A stretch of 64,000 bases of DNA, taken from contig JAUWIG010000025.1 of NCBI GenBank assembly GCA_030605475.1, forward strand, positions 1 to 64,000, written 5' to 3'. The notes beneath the pieces were generated by a model. The model was not told the DNA's origin. It was given only the letters and a program-made list of their open reading frames with translations, and did no database searches. This DNA is from Planctomycetota bacterium. GTDB taxonomy: Bacteria > Planctomycetota > Phycisphaerae > Sedimentisphaerales > Anaerobacaceae. This document shows, in pieces, positions 50,533 through 59,380 of the stretch. The position numbers were made by a program, and so were the translations under genes. Each line of letters starts with the position of its first letter. Within the stretch, counting starts at the first letter, position 1.

Positions 50533-51215
50533 GATATCTCTTCAATTGCATCCATCAGCGCATAAAAGAGAATACTATCTTGTACTCTTGCCTCCGGGTG
50601 TGCGAATGAAATTACGTGCTTTCCTTTCGGCCATTCGAAGTGCCAGATACCTCTCGTTGTCGATTTCCATTCTAGTTTGTTCGCTTCTTCCGAAACCACC
50701 CCATGAAACAAATCCCCAGTTCCACAGCAAATCGTGATATCGGGGTGATAGAAAGAAAGCTGTTTCCTTATTAAGTCACGATCCTGTCGAACAACTTTCC
50801 GGAGGGTTTCATATTTTGCTGTATGACCTCCAGGAGATTTCTTTAAATTTATTGCACAAATCGATCGCAGGTTATCTATTCGAAATTTCAGTGCAATATC
50901 TTTTTTCTGTGTAATACTTTTATAGAACGACCAACTTGGAATAGTATCCAAATTTCGTATTCCATGAATCCACCTTGATATGTTGTCCAAAGTACGAGAT
51001 TTCCATCTTTTAAGAGATTTCCCTCCTTCTCGAAGAAATTGACGTAGATCCCATCCTCCACCGTGGGAATCATTTACCTCCTTTAGAACAAACAATAACT
51101 TCACAGCACTTGTAGAATATGCTTCTTCATTCGGCAGGCCATCTGCGACAAAACCCTGCCTTAATAGCCGCCATTCGTTAAATAGCTCATTTTCCCTTTC
51201 CGATATCAATGTCAT
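50502..51215 (-). CDS. Cassette-borne hypothetical protein, possibly UDG-like
   Basis: 237 residues. Central and C-terminal parts have KLLFVLKEVNDSHGGGWDLR, SICAINLKKSPGG, HPDITICCGTGDLF and ISFAHPEARVQDSI. The order, including a possible HP motif near the end, is like that of the uracil-DNA-glycosylase-like fold. The protein at 1681-2448, in the other cassette array, shows a similar order. The start ATG has a GGAGCAAAAAG ribosome site just upstream, part of the cassette leader. Function unknown; the C terminus is formed by attC sequence. Confidence 0.6.
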   Translation of the reverse strand: MTLISERENELFNEWRLLRQGFVADGLPNEEAYSTSAVKLLFVLKEVNDSHGGGWDLRQFLREGGKSLKRWKSRTLDNISRWIHGIRNLDTIPSWSFYKSITQKKDIALKFRIDNLRSICAINLKKSPGGHTAKYETLRKVVRQDRDLIRKQLSFYHPDITICCGTGDLFHGVVSEEANKLEWKSTTRGIWHFEWPKGKHVISFAHPEARVQDSILFYALMDAIEEISHNKPMQPTR

Positions 51216-51225
51216 AGTTCTTTTT

Positions 51226-51260
51226 GCTCCTAACTATTTATTATATGGTTTCCGTATAAC
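51226..51260 (-). repeat. Conserved cassette leader, copy 2
   Basis: Minus-strand GTTATACGGAAACCATATAA followed by TAAATAGTTAGGAGC; nearly the same as copy 3 at 51756-51790 and like copy 1 at 1127-1161. Core-to-core spacing is again 26 bases. TATAAT could be a -10 box. Confidence 0.75.
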
Positions 51261-51276
51261 ATCCCAAGTGTTACGT
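51254..51276 (-). other. attC: Very short attC-like site
   Basis: Minus-strand ACGTAAC (51270-51276) and GTTATAC (51254-51260) are only nine bases apart, giving a 23-bp site that lacks the usual stem arms. The upstream ORF ends inside it. It may be a deleted attC. Confidence 0.5.
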
Positions 51277-51759
51277 GTTTATTAACCATGACTGTAATTC
51301 GGTTATAAATTCTTTCTCACTAAGCCCAGAAACTTCTGAGAAAATGCGTTTTTGTATATTATTGAATTTTTGGCCTATTTTACCACCAGACACATATTTT
51401 CGTATTGTTTCCGACGGAACGAAAAGTATTCCTACATCTGCGTGAGACTCGCTTGCTATTACCCAACGGAGATTTGACTCAAAATACGCTGGCTTTTTTG
51501 AAACAATTTCAGGCTGAAAACCGCCACCACCTCGACTTCCAAAGCCAAGTCTCCCATGTGACTTTTGATGGTACTTAACCTCTAAAAAGAATAATGCAGG
51601 TTTGGAACCACCCCGGCAAATCAAAATATCGACTGCCTTCTTATTATTTAGAGCATAGATTTCCTTGTTTTTGGATGAAATATGCTCTGCTATAAGGCGA
51701 CGGATGTACGCTTCTAGTTCGGCTTCGCTTTCGAATAACATATTTCCGCTCTTTAGCAC
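51271..51759 (-). CDS. Cassette-borne protein with PD-(D/E)XK-like nuclease motif
   Basis: 162 residues. AVDILICRGGSKPALFFLEV followed by KYHQKSHGR gives the D...ExK pattern of PD-(D/E)XK nucleases, preceded by a helix with Glu (SEAELEAYIRRLIAEH). GFGSRGGGGFQPEI is a glycine loop. The start is GTG 51759, inside the leader repeat; ATG 51741 is the alternative and may be better. Restriction-like or repair nucleases fit; no methylase gene accompanies it, so a complete restriction-modification system is not seen. Confidence 0.62.
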   Translation of the reverse strand: MLKSGNMLFESEAELEAYIRRLIAEHISSKNKEIYALNNKKAVDILICRGGSKPALFFLEVKYHQKSHGRLGFGSRGGGGFQPEIVSKKPAYFESNLRWVIASESHADVGILFVPSETIRKYVSGGKIGQKFNNIQKRIFSEVSGLSEKEFITELQSWLINT

Positions 51760-51790
51760 CTAACTATTGATTATATGGTTTCCGCATAAC
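51756..51790 (-). repeat. Conserved cassette leader, copy 3
   Basis: Minus-strand GTTATGCGGAAACCATATAA, then TCAATAGTTAGGTGC. It differs from copy 2 at only a few positions. It directly follows the attC core at 51784-51790. Confidence 0.78.
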
Positions 51791-51844
51791 GAAAAGCTCA
51801 CCGGCGGTGCGGAAGCGGCGTCCGAGTTCAGCCGCTGGTTCTGT
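51784..51844 (-). other. attC: attC-type recombination site 3
   Basis: Minus-strand ACAGAAC and GTTATGC cores flank CTGAACTCGGACGCCGC and GCCGGTGAGCTTTTC arms. Near-identical to attC site 1 at 542-602. Confidence 0.85.
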
Positions 51845-51854
51845 CTTTCTAATC

Positions 51855-52457
51855 CTAGAAAGGTCGATATCTGTACGAAGTTGGATACTGCCCTTTAATA
51901 TAGCTAATGAAGTTAATGCCATAGGGAGTTATATGCACAGTGAGATCCGTATCTTGCCCTTTGTATTCAATGAACCTTACCTCAACAAGAAACGCAAGAT
52001 AGTCGGCAAACTGTGTTGTCTGCAGGTTCGAGCGGGACAGAAAATCGTTGTAGAATCCGACGAGATTTACGTACTTCTCACCATCTGTTCCTTTGCCTTG
52101 CAAGTACTCAAGTAGGGCCACTTGTGTTCCATATATCAAATTGTATGCTCGCTCAAACCAATATCCATTGAGTAGCCTCTGATACTCCGTTATGACTTTC
52201 TTTGGGTTCTCTTTCACATATCTTTCCACTTCATCCGGTGTTTGGAATGACTCGGATTGCTGGGCTTCTTTGCGTTGTTCTGAGGGAGTGGCCGCTTCAA
52301 CGCGAACCCCGTAGGCTTCACCTCGGACGATGCGCCGAAAGAAATCAGAGATCGGCTCTCTGAATGTCCTGATGAAGAGAATACCCAGCACGAATACAGC
52401 CATAGGCCACGATATTACGATTTTGGCGAAATCCAAAATAAGGTGTGCAACTTGCAT
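51855..52457 (-). CDS. Cassette-borne membrane-anchored hypothetical protein
   Basis: 200 residues. One N-terminal transmembrane helix (about residues 10-30, IVISWPMAVFVLGILFI), then a basic juxtamembrane stretch, a coiled region with many Glu/Gln and a C-terminal domain (about 95-200) with YFERAYN-like aromatic helices, ending ISYIKGQYPTSYRYRPF. No family recognised. The C-terminal domain could be a winged-helix-like fold. It lies between attC sites 3 and 4, so it is a complete cassette. Confidence 0.62.
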   Translation of the reverse strand: MQVAHLILDFAKIVISWPMAVFVLGILFIRTFREPISDFFRRIVRGEAYGVRVEAATPSEQRKEAQQSESFQTPDEVERYVKENPKKVITEYQRLLNGYWFERAYNLIYGTQVALLEYLQGKGTDGEKYVNLVGFYNDFLSRSNLQTTQFADYLAFLVEVRFIEYKGQDTDLTVHITPYGINFISYIKGQYPTSYRYRPF

Positions 52458-52485
52458 GATTTTTTCCTTCGCTACCTTTCACTAC

Positions 52486-52557
52486 ACAGAACGTTGCGAC
52501 TCAGCGGCCATCCTTCGCCGTTGGCTTTGGAGGGGCGCGTTCAACCGCTGGTTCTGC
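52486..52557 (-). other. attC: attC-type recombination site 4
   Basis: Minus-strand GCAGAAC (52551-52557) and GTTCTGT (52486-52492) cores flank CAGCGGTTGAACGCGCCCC and GGATGGCCGCTGAGTCGC arms. It marks the upstream end of the minus-strand cassette array. No integrase gene follows. Confidence 0.75.
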
Positions 52558-52969
52558 AACATCTTTTCTTAATCACAAGTCTAAATGCAACCGTGTCTTT
52601 TGTCAAGGGAGGGTGGGGGGAGAGAATATCAAATATCAAGGTTTTTTGCGGTTCTGCTAATAAAGATACAGCCGTTCATTGACCCCATTAGAGTAAACCC
52701 CGTTAGAAAGCTCATGTGGGGCTTTAAACCTTCACCCCGTTAGAAATAATTTTTCTAACGGGGCAAGCCTTCACTATGTATTTTTTACCCCGCCCAAAGG
52801 GCGGAGCATTCTTTCTAACGGGGTAAACTCCCGATGAGAAGACTCGGGGGCAGGCGACACTCTAACGGGGCAAGCACCGAGATTGATTATTTTGGATTGA
52901 GATTGACAATTAGAAAATGTTGGCCTATGATAGATATGTTAACAGGAGCTTGTAAGGACAGCATAAGTT
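52558..52969. repeat. Cluster of CCCCGTTAGAAA half-sites before dnaE
   Basis: No gene. Six half-sites of the palindromic element: CCCCATTAGA (52683), CCCCGTTAGAAA (52698), ACCCCGTTAGAAA (52735), TTTCTAACGGGG (52753), TTTCTAACGGGG (52812) and TCTAACGGGG (52861). 52736-52763 forms a compact near-perfect palindrome. The dnaE promoter must lie in or after this cluster. Confidence 0.85.
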
Positions 52970-55900
52970 ATGCCAAGTAAAGGATTTACCCCATTAGAAA
53001 ACAAGAGGAAAAAGTCTCTAACGGGGTTTACGCATCTTCATCTGCACAGCCAATATTCGCTTCTCGATGGTGCAATAGCCTTCGATAAATTGCTCAAACG
53101 CTGCAAAGAGCTACAAATGGACGCTGTAGCTGTTACCGACCATGGAAATCTGTTCGGCGCCATCGAATTTTATACAAAAGCGCTGGCTGCCCATATCAAG
53201 CCAATCATCGGTATCGAAGCGTATATCGCCCCTCGCAGCAGATTCGACAAACGAAAAAGCTCTATCGGCGATGCCGCAGACCATTTGATACTTTTGGCCG
53301 AAAACAATACCGGCTATCAAAATCTGCTAAAGCTGGCAAGTGTGGGGTTCACCGAGGGATTCTACTATCGCCCCAGGATTGACAAGGAAATCCTCGCCGA
53401 GCTAAACGAAGGTTTGCTTGCCACCTCTGCCTGTCTCAAAGGCGAGCTTGCCTCATTGCTGGCTAAAGGTGACGAAAAGGCAGCGGTAGCCGCCACAGAA
53501 AGTTACGTAAAGATATTCGGTCCCGACCGATTCTTCATCGAAATCCAAAACCACGAAGATAATGACAAAGACGTCCGACAGGCACTGATAAATCTTGCCA
53601 AAAAAATGGGCCTGCCATTGGTCGCAACCAACGATGTGCACTTTTTGGAAGAGGACGACCACGAGGCGCACAATTGCTTATGCTGCATAAGTACCGGCAA
53701 AAACGCTGACGACCCTAACAGAATGATATATCCAAAAGGCGCTTTTTTAAAAAGTCCTGAGCAAATGCGACAGCTTTTTGCCGATGTCAGCGAAGCTTGC
53801 GATAATACGTTGGCTATTGCCGAACGCTGTAACGTGAAGCTTGACTTAAAGAGGCGCCACGCACCCAGCTTCAAACCTGCCGACGGCACAACCGCCGAAG
53901 AGCTTTTAACCAAACTCTGTTATGAAAAAGTAAAACAAAAATACGGCAAAATTACCGACCAAATAAAAGCCAGACTCGACAGGGAACTTGACGTAATCGA
54001 ATCGAAAGGCTTTGCCAGCTATTTTCTTATCGTCTGGGACCTTTGCAACTACGCACATAAAAACAATATTCCCGTAGGCGCCAGAGGCAGCGGCGTAGGC
54101 ACACTCGTCGGATACTGCCTCGGATTGTGCGATATTGACCCTGTTCGGTACGACTTGCTTTTCGAGCGATTTATGGACCCGCAGCGCAACGAAATGCCCG
54201 ATATTGATATCGATATCTGTCAAACCAGCCGACCAAAAATCATCGACTATGTTAGGCAAAAATACGGCCACGTTGCACAAATCATAACTTTCGGAACAAT
54301 GAAAGCCAGGGCCGTTATCCGTGACATCTGCCGGGTGCTCGGCGTACCTCTGAGCGAGGCCGATAGGTTAGCCAAACTTGTCCCCGAATCTCTCGATATG
54401 ACACTCGATAAAGCCTTAAATACCGAGCCGCAGTTAAAGCAGGCTTACGAACAAAACGAACAGACCAGAAAAGTAATCGACATCTGCAAAAGGCTCGAAG
54501 GCCTTGCCCGCCATGCATCGGTGCATGCCGCCGGCGTCGTCATCGCTGATGAGCCATTGACTAATTTCGTACCCCTCTATAAAGCAGCCGGCTCAGACGA
54601 TGTCATAACCCAATACGAAGGGCCTATGGTTGAAAAAGTCGGCCTGCTGAAGATGGACTTTCTGGGCCTGAAAACCCTCAGCGTATTAGAGCGGGCTCGT
54701 CAGCTGGTCAAGGAGAACCACGGACAGGATATTGACCTGGGAAAAATCGATACTACCGACCCCAAGGTTTTCCAGCTTTTCTCCAGCGGCAGAACAAAAG
54801 GTGTTTTTCAATTCGAGTCCGGTGGTATGCAGGACTTACTAATGAAGATGAAGCCCGACCGAATCGAAGACCTCATCGCCGCAAATGCCCTCTATCGTCC
54901 CGGCCCTATGATTTTAATCCCGGATTACATCGACCGCAAACACGGGGCAAAATGGCACCTGCCGCACCCGATTATGACCGAAGTACTCAACGAAACCTAC
55001 GGCATTATGGTCTATCAGGAACAGGTGATGCGCATCTGTAATCGACTTGGCGATATCCCGCTGCGTGAAGCCTACGCCCTGATTAAGGCGATAAGCAAAA
55101 AGAAAGCCAGAATCATAGCAAAGGAAAAGGAAAGATTCATAGCCGGCTGCGTCGATAAAGGGCTAACCGAAACCCAGGCCCGGCAGATTTTCGAACTTAT
55201 CGAGCGCTTTGCCGGCTATGGCTTCAATAAGAGCCATTCAACGCGTTACGCTTTCATCGCATACCAGACCGCCTATATGAAGGCACACTGGCCCATCGAG
55301 TTTATGGCTGCGGTGCTGACTTATGAAATGGGCAACACCGACAAGGTCGTCGATTACATCGCCGAGTGTGGAAAAATGGGCATTGAGGTTCTGGCACCGG
55401 ACATCAACGAAAGCGGAGTTGATTTTACACCTCTTTACAAAGGCCACGGTGAAGACAAAAAGGGGGTAATACGTTTCGGGCTTGCCGCAGTCAAAGGGGT
55501 CGGCGAAAAGGCCGTCGAACAAATCATTGCTGCCCGCGAAAGAATCGGCCGATTCCAAAGCTTGTTTCATTTCTGCGAGAACGTCGATTTAAGGGCTGCC
55601 AACAAACAGGTCATCGAAGCCCTCATAAAAGCCGGCGCCTTCGACAAGCTCGGCGGAAACCGCGCCCAGATGATGGCCGGGCTGGAGAAAGCAATGCAAA
55701 TCGGCGCAAGCTTACAGGCCGACAAACAAAACGGCCAAATGAACTTCTTCGGCCAAATGGAAAAAGAAGAGGATTACTCAAAAGACGCACAGAGTCTGCC
55801 CAACGTTGCACCCTGGCCCGAACCTATGATGCTCTCTTTCGAAAAACAGGTTCTCGGCTTCTATGTGACCAGCAATCCGTTAAGCCATCACGCTGAGACA

Positions 55901-56464
55901 ATAAACTTTTATTCCACACTCGACACATCGCAATTAGCCAATTTTAGCCAGGATAAGCAAATCGTCATCGGCGGAATGATAAGCAAGAAGCGATACCACA
56001 TCACCCAAAGGGGCCGAAATGCCGGCTCAAAAATGGCAGTCTTTATCCTCGAAGATTTGCAGGGCTCGGTCGAAGTGGTACTGTTCCCAGATGTGCTGAA
56101 TAGATATGGCGATTTGTTAGTCGAAGAAGGGACAGTTTTTGTAAAGGGAAAACTCGATTACAGAAGAGAAAAACCCAACATTATTGCCGTCGAGCTGATA
56201 GCTCTGGACGAAGTAACTGAAAAATTAGCTGCCAAGGTCAAAATTCGACTGAATGCCGAAGACATCACTAAAGAAAAGATAGCGACTATAAAGAGCATCT
56301 GCCAGCACCACAGAGGCAGAAGCCCTATTTATGTAGCGGTAAGAACCAACAAAGGCAGAGTTTACGCAAAAGCTGACAGGGACTTATCCGTCAACCCGGA
56401 TATAGATTTTTGTCGGGAAATGAAACAACTTGTCGGCCCGGATAATTTCCAACTCGCAAGATAA
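52970..56464 (+). CDS. dnaE: DNA polymerase III subunit alpha
   Basis: 1164 residues, full length. The PHP domain begins FTHLHLHSQYSLLDGA; the polymerase active site is in PDIDIDICQ (Asp residues) with GARGSGVGTLVGYCLGL; HASVHAAGVVI, TQYEGPMVEKVGLLKMDFLG and the C-terminal OB domain (VVLFPDVLNRYG) are intact. The first 20 residues, MPSKGFTPLENKRKKSLTG, are not family sequence: codons 6-20 are encoded by a palindromic repeat (52985-53030), and no other in-frame start exists after it, so translation must pass through the repeat. Confidence 0.97.
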   Translation: MPSKGFTPLENKRKKSLTGFTHLHLHSQYSLLDGAIAFDKLLKRCKELQMDAVAVTDHGNLFGAIEFYTKALAAHIKPIIGIEAYIAPRSRFDKRKSSIGDAADHLILLAENNTGYQNLLKLASVGFTEGFYYRPRIDKEILAELNEGLLATSACLKGELASLLAKGDEKAAVAATESYVKIFGPDRFFIEIQNHEDNDKDVRQALINLAKKMGLPLVATNDVHFLEEDDHEAHNCLCCISTGKNADDPNRMIYPKGAFLKSPEQMRQLFADVSEACDNTLAIAERCNVKLDLKRRHAPSFKPADGTTAEELLTKLCYEKVKQKYGKITDQIKARLDRELDVIESKGFASYFLIVWDLCNYAHKNNIPVGARGSGVGTLVGYCLGLCDIDPVRYDLLFERFMDPQRNEMPDIDIDICQTSRPKIIDYVRQKYGHVAQIITFGTMKARAVIRDICRVLGVPLSEADRLAKLVPESLDMTLDKALNTEPQLKQAYEQNEQTRKVIDICKRLEGLARHASVHAAGVVIADEPLTNFVPLYKAAGSDDVITQYEGPMVEKVGLLKMDFLGLKTLSVLERARQLVKENHGQDIDLGKIDTTDPKVFQLFSSGRTKGVFQFESGGMQDLLMKMKPDRIEDLIAANALYRPGPMILIPDYIDRKHGAKWHLPHPIMTEVLNETYGIMVYQEQVMRICNRLGDIPLREAYALIKAISKKKARIIAKEKERFIAGCVDKGLTETQARQIFELIERFAGYGFNKSHSTRYAFIAYQTAYMKAHWPIEFMAAVLTYEMGNTDKVVDYIAECGKMGIEVLAPDINESGVDFTPLYKGHGEDKKGVIRFGLAAVKGVGEKAVEQIIAARERIGRFQSLFHFCENVDLRAANKQVIEALIKAGAFDKLGGNRAQMMAGLEKAMQIGASLQADKQNGQMNFFGQMEKEEDYSKDAQSLPNVAPWPEPMMLSFEKQVLGFYVTSNPLSHHAETINFYSTLDTSQLANFSQDKQIVIGGMISKKRYHITQRGRNAGSKMAVFILEDLQGSVEVVLFPDVLNRYGDLLVEEGTVFVKGKLDYRREKPNIIAVELIALDEVTEKLAAKVKIRLNAEDITKEKIATIKSICQHHRGRSPIYVAVRTNKGRVYAKADRDLSVNPDIDFCREMKQLVGPDNFQLAR
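52985..53030 (+). repeat. Short palindromic element inside the dnaE 5' coding region
   Basis: Arms TTTACCCCATTAGA and TCTAACGGGGTTTA enclose AAACAAGAGGAAAAAG. Related by its arms to the elements at 24677-24743 and 48202-48273, and adjacent to the half-site cluster upstream. Confidence 0.85.
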
Positions 56465-56537
56465 GGATTTCAGGTGTAATAATAGGACCTGCCGTGTTGA
56501 CAGTTACAATTTTCAAGGATTAAAAGAGAAAACACTT

Positions 56538-57155
56538 TTGGAAAACAAATTTTCAGGCAAATTCATCGTTCTTGACGGGCCGGACGGCTGCGGAAAGAGT
56601 ACGCAATGTGCCCTGCTTGGGCAGTGGCTTGCCCAAAACGGTGTCGACATTGAAATCTTTCGGGACCCCGGCGGAACCGCTATCGGCGAGAAGATTCGGC
56701 AAATCCTGCTAAACCCCGAACATATCGCAATGAGCACAGCAACAGAAGTACTGCTCTATATGGCGGCAAGAGTACAACTGTGGGCGGAAAAAATAGCACC
56801 GGCCCTTAAAGAAAATAAAAGCGTCATTCTCGATAGATGGCTGTCAAGCACCTGCGCCTATCAGGGCCACGCCGGTGGGTTCGGTATGGAAAAGATTATT
56901 AAAATCGCGACGGATTCCCTTGAAAAGCCCTGGCCGGATTTAACTATCATACTCGATGTCGATTTGGAAACTGGTGCTAATCGTCTCTCCAGCCAGCCCG
57001 ACAGAATAGAAGCAAAGCCGCGCGAATATCACCAAAAGGTTCGTGAGGGATTTTTAGAACTGGCTAAAGGGCGCGAGAGTTTTGTGGTAGTCGATGCCAC
57101 CGGTGATATTGAAACGGTTCACAAAAAGGTAATAGAAGTAGTCGAAAAAATTTGA
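56538..57155 (+). CDS. tmk: Thymidylate kinase
   Basis: 205 residues from TTG 56538; homology starts FIVLDGPDGCGKSTQ, the P-loop. The DRWLSSTCAYQGHAGG segment holds the DR motif; a LID-type region with Arg residues follows (SQPDRIEAKPREYHQ). It phosphorylates dTMP for DNA synthesis. It follows dnaE by 73 bp and precedes holB by 32 bp; tmk and holB are adjacent in many bacteria. Confidence 0.93.
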   Translation: MENKFSGKFIVLDGPDGCGKSTQCALLGQWLAQNGVDIEIFRDPGGTAIGEKIRQILLNPEHIAMSTATEVLLYMAARVQLWAEKIAPALKENKSVILDRWLSSTCAYQGHAGGFGMEKIIKIATDSLEKPWPDLTIILDVDLETGANRLSSQPDRIEAKPREYHQKVREGFLELAKGRESFVVVDATGDIETVHKKVIEVVEKI

Positions 57156-57187
57156 ACTCTCTGTGCCCTCTGCGGCTAATTTATATT

Positions 57188-58303
57188 ATGTCAATTAAAG
57201 AAATTTTCTGTCAGGATAAAGCGATTTCTATTTTGCAACGTGCTTTTGCCGCGGACAAAATGCCGCACGCATATATCTTTGCCGGCGCCGAAGGCGTCGG
57301 CAAATTCAAGACCGCCCGCGAATGGGCCAAACTGCTGCTTTGCAAAAACCCAGTTATAGAAAAAACAGAAGAAACCGACTTCGCCGACAGCTGCGGCTCG
57401 TGCGAATCCTGCCGATTGTTCAAAGCCGGCTCACATCCGGACTTCAATATCGTGTATAAGGAACTACGCGAATTTACCAGAGACGGCAAGGGCAAACCTC
57501 CGCCCATCGAATTCCCGGTCGATGTCGTTCGAGAGTTCCTAATCGAGAAAGTTTCAACTAAGCCAACCCTATCGCAAAGGAAGGTCTTCGTCCTTGGCGA
57601 AGGCGAAAAGCTAAACATCGAATCTCAGAACTGCCTGCTCAAAGTCCTCGAAGAGCCGCCTGAATACTGCACAATTATTCTGCTCTGCACCCGGCTGGAA
57701 AAACTTCTTCCCACCACCAAATCAAGATGCCAGGTAATACGTTTCGGCCCAATAGACGAAGAGAAAATAGTCGGCAGACTAAAAGAGATGGGTATCGAGC
57801 AAACCCAGGCCCAATATTTTGCGCGTCTGGCCCAGGGCAGCTTAGGACTGGCTTGTCAGTGGGCCAAGCTTGACCTAAATCTTTACGATACCAAGAAAGA
57901 GCTGATAAACTCTCTTTCAACCCTTGAATACGCCGATGCCCTGTACCTGGCCCAGCGGCTCTTGGACGAAACGAAAGAAATCGCCGCCATCTGGCTCAGG
58001 CTTGAAACAGGTACCAGCAAAACAGACATCAATCGAAGAGTTGCAAAAACCCTTGTGCAAATAATCATATCAGCCCTGCACGATGCAATGAAACTAAATA
58101 TCACAGGAGGTGAAGGCCTTATCAATTTCGACCAAAAAGGGCAAATAAAAAAGTTAGCTGAGCGTTTCGACCTCGAGCAGTCGGCAGAAAAAATCGCCGA
58201 TGCCTACAAAACGCTGCGTTGGATTGACTCCAACGTTAATGAAAAGCTTATTTTCGAGCAGCTATTGTTAAATCTCGCTGTTTCTGATAAAATAGGGATT
58301 TAA
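57188..58303 (+). CDS. holB: DNA polymerase III subunit delta'
   Basis: 371 residues from ATG 57188. AAA+ clamp-loader subunit: GAEGVGKFKTA, a zinc-binding group CGSCESC, KVFVLGEGEKLNIESQNCLL and the SRC-type motif KSRCQVIRFG. It loads the sliding clamp with DnaX. A dispersed repeat (CTCTGTGCCCTCTGCGGCTA) occupies the short gap after tmk. Confidence 0.92.
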   Translation: MSIKEIFCQDKAISILQRAFAADKMPHAYIFAGAEGVGKFKTAREWAKLLLCKNPVIEKTEETDFADSCGSCESCRLFKAGSHPDFNIVYKELREFTRDGKGKPPPIEFPVDVVREFLIEKVSTKPTLSQRKVFVLGEGEKLNIESQNCLLKVLEEPPEYCTIILLCTRLEKLLPTTKSRCQVIRFGPIDEEKIVGRLKEMGIEQTQAQYFARLAQGSLGLACQWAKLDLNLYDTKKELINSLSTLEYADALYLAQRLLDETKEIAAIWLRLETGTSKTDINRRVAKTLVQIIISALHDAMKLNITGGEGLINFDQKGQIKKLAERFDLEQSAEKIADAYKTLRWIDSNVNEKLIFEQLLLNLAVSDKIGI

Positions 58304-58335
58304 CAATAGCAATGCTAACGCACATATTGATGTAG

Positions 58336-59331
58336 GTGATTAAAGTGGCGAAAACCGCAGCGACAAAGCCCAAGCAGGCAAAAAGCAAAAAATATATGTT
58401 GGTCCGCTACGGCCGGATGAATACGCTCGGCCTCTTCGAGCACAATGAAACCAATATACCCAAACTGCCCACTCGCGTTGTGATAAAAACCGATAGAGGC
58501 CTTGAATTAGGCAGCCTTGTGGGCCAGCTCTCCCCCTACAAGGCAGGACAATTTAAGTTAAGCGCAGACCAAATCAAAAAATATTTCGATAGCAGCAATA
58601 TCGACCTCTCTGCCGACCCAGCCGGCAGATTCATCCGATACGCAACCGCCGTGGATATAAGCGAAGAAAGGCACCTCCAGAAAATCGCAAACGAAGAAAT
58701 AAATTGCTGCAGACGCTTTATCAAAGAAATGAGCCTGTCAATGAAGATTGTCGACGCAGAACACATATTTGGCGGCGAGCGAGTCATATTCTACTTTATG
58801 GCTGACGCCCGAGTGGATTTTCGCGAGCTGGTAAAAAAAATCGCACACGAATACCAGACAAGAATCGAGATGCGACAGGTAGGCTCACGCGACGAAGCCA
58901 AAATACTTGGCGATGTAGAAAGCTGCGGACAACAATGCTGCTGCCAGAGGTTCCTTAAAGCCTTAAAGCCGGTCAATATGCGAATGGCCAAAATGCAAAA
59001 GGCGACCCTCGACCCCTCGAAAATCTCCGGATATTGCGGCAGATTAAAGTGCTGCCTGCGATATGAAGACAAAACTTACACCGAGCTTAAAAAACGACTG
59101 CCAAAAAGAAACACTATGGTAAAAACCCCATATGGCGAGGGTAAAGTTGTAGATACCCAAATACTGGCACAACTTGTTATGGTCGAATACGATGAGGGAA
59201 AAAGAATCGCAATCCCCCTCGAGGAACTTGAGATAATCTCCTCCCCGACCACCACAAATAAAAAACAAGACAGCTCCACAGAGACGAAAAGCCAAGATGA
59301 TGAGGAAAAGCAAGAGCACCAATCTTTATGA
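58336..59331 (+). CDS. PSP1-domain protein (RicT/YaaT-like)
   Basis: 331 residues. The PSP1 domain has a Cys-rich region typical of the family: VESCGQQCCCQRFLKAL and SGYCGRLKCCLRYE. Members (B. subtilis RicT) act with RicA and RicF in RNA processing. FYFMADARVDFRELVKKIAHEYQTRIE is also conserved. Start GTG 58336; a GTG at 58345 is possible. It follows holB by 32 bp, as in many genomes where ricT is downstream of holB. Confidence 0.9.
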   Translation: MIKVAKTAATKPKQAKSKKYMLVRYGRMNTLGLFEHNETNIPKLPTRVVIKTDRGLELGSLVGQLSPYKAGQFKLSADQIKKYFDSSNIDLSADPAGRFIRYATAVDISEERHLQKIANEEINCCRRFIKEMSLSMKIVDAEHIFGGERVIFYFMADARVDFRELVKKIAHEYQTRIEMRQVGSRDEAKILGDVESCGQQCCCQRFLKALKPVNMRMAKMQKATLDPSKISGYCGRLKCCLRYEDKTYTELKKRLPKRNTMVKTPYGEGKVVDTQILAQLVMVEYDEGKRIAIPLEELEIISSPTTTNKKQDSSTETKSQDDEEKQEHQSL

Positions 59332-59380
59332 AGACGAAACTCACTGTGGACTTAAAAAATGACTGCTAAAAAGGATAAAT

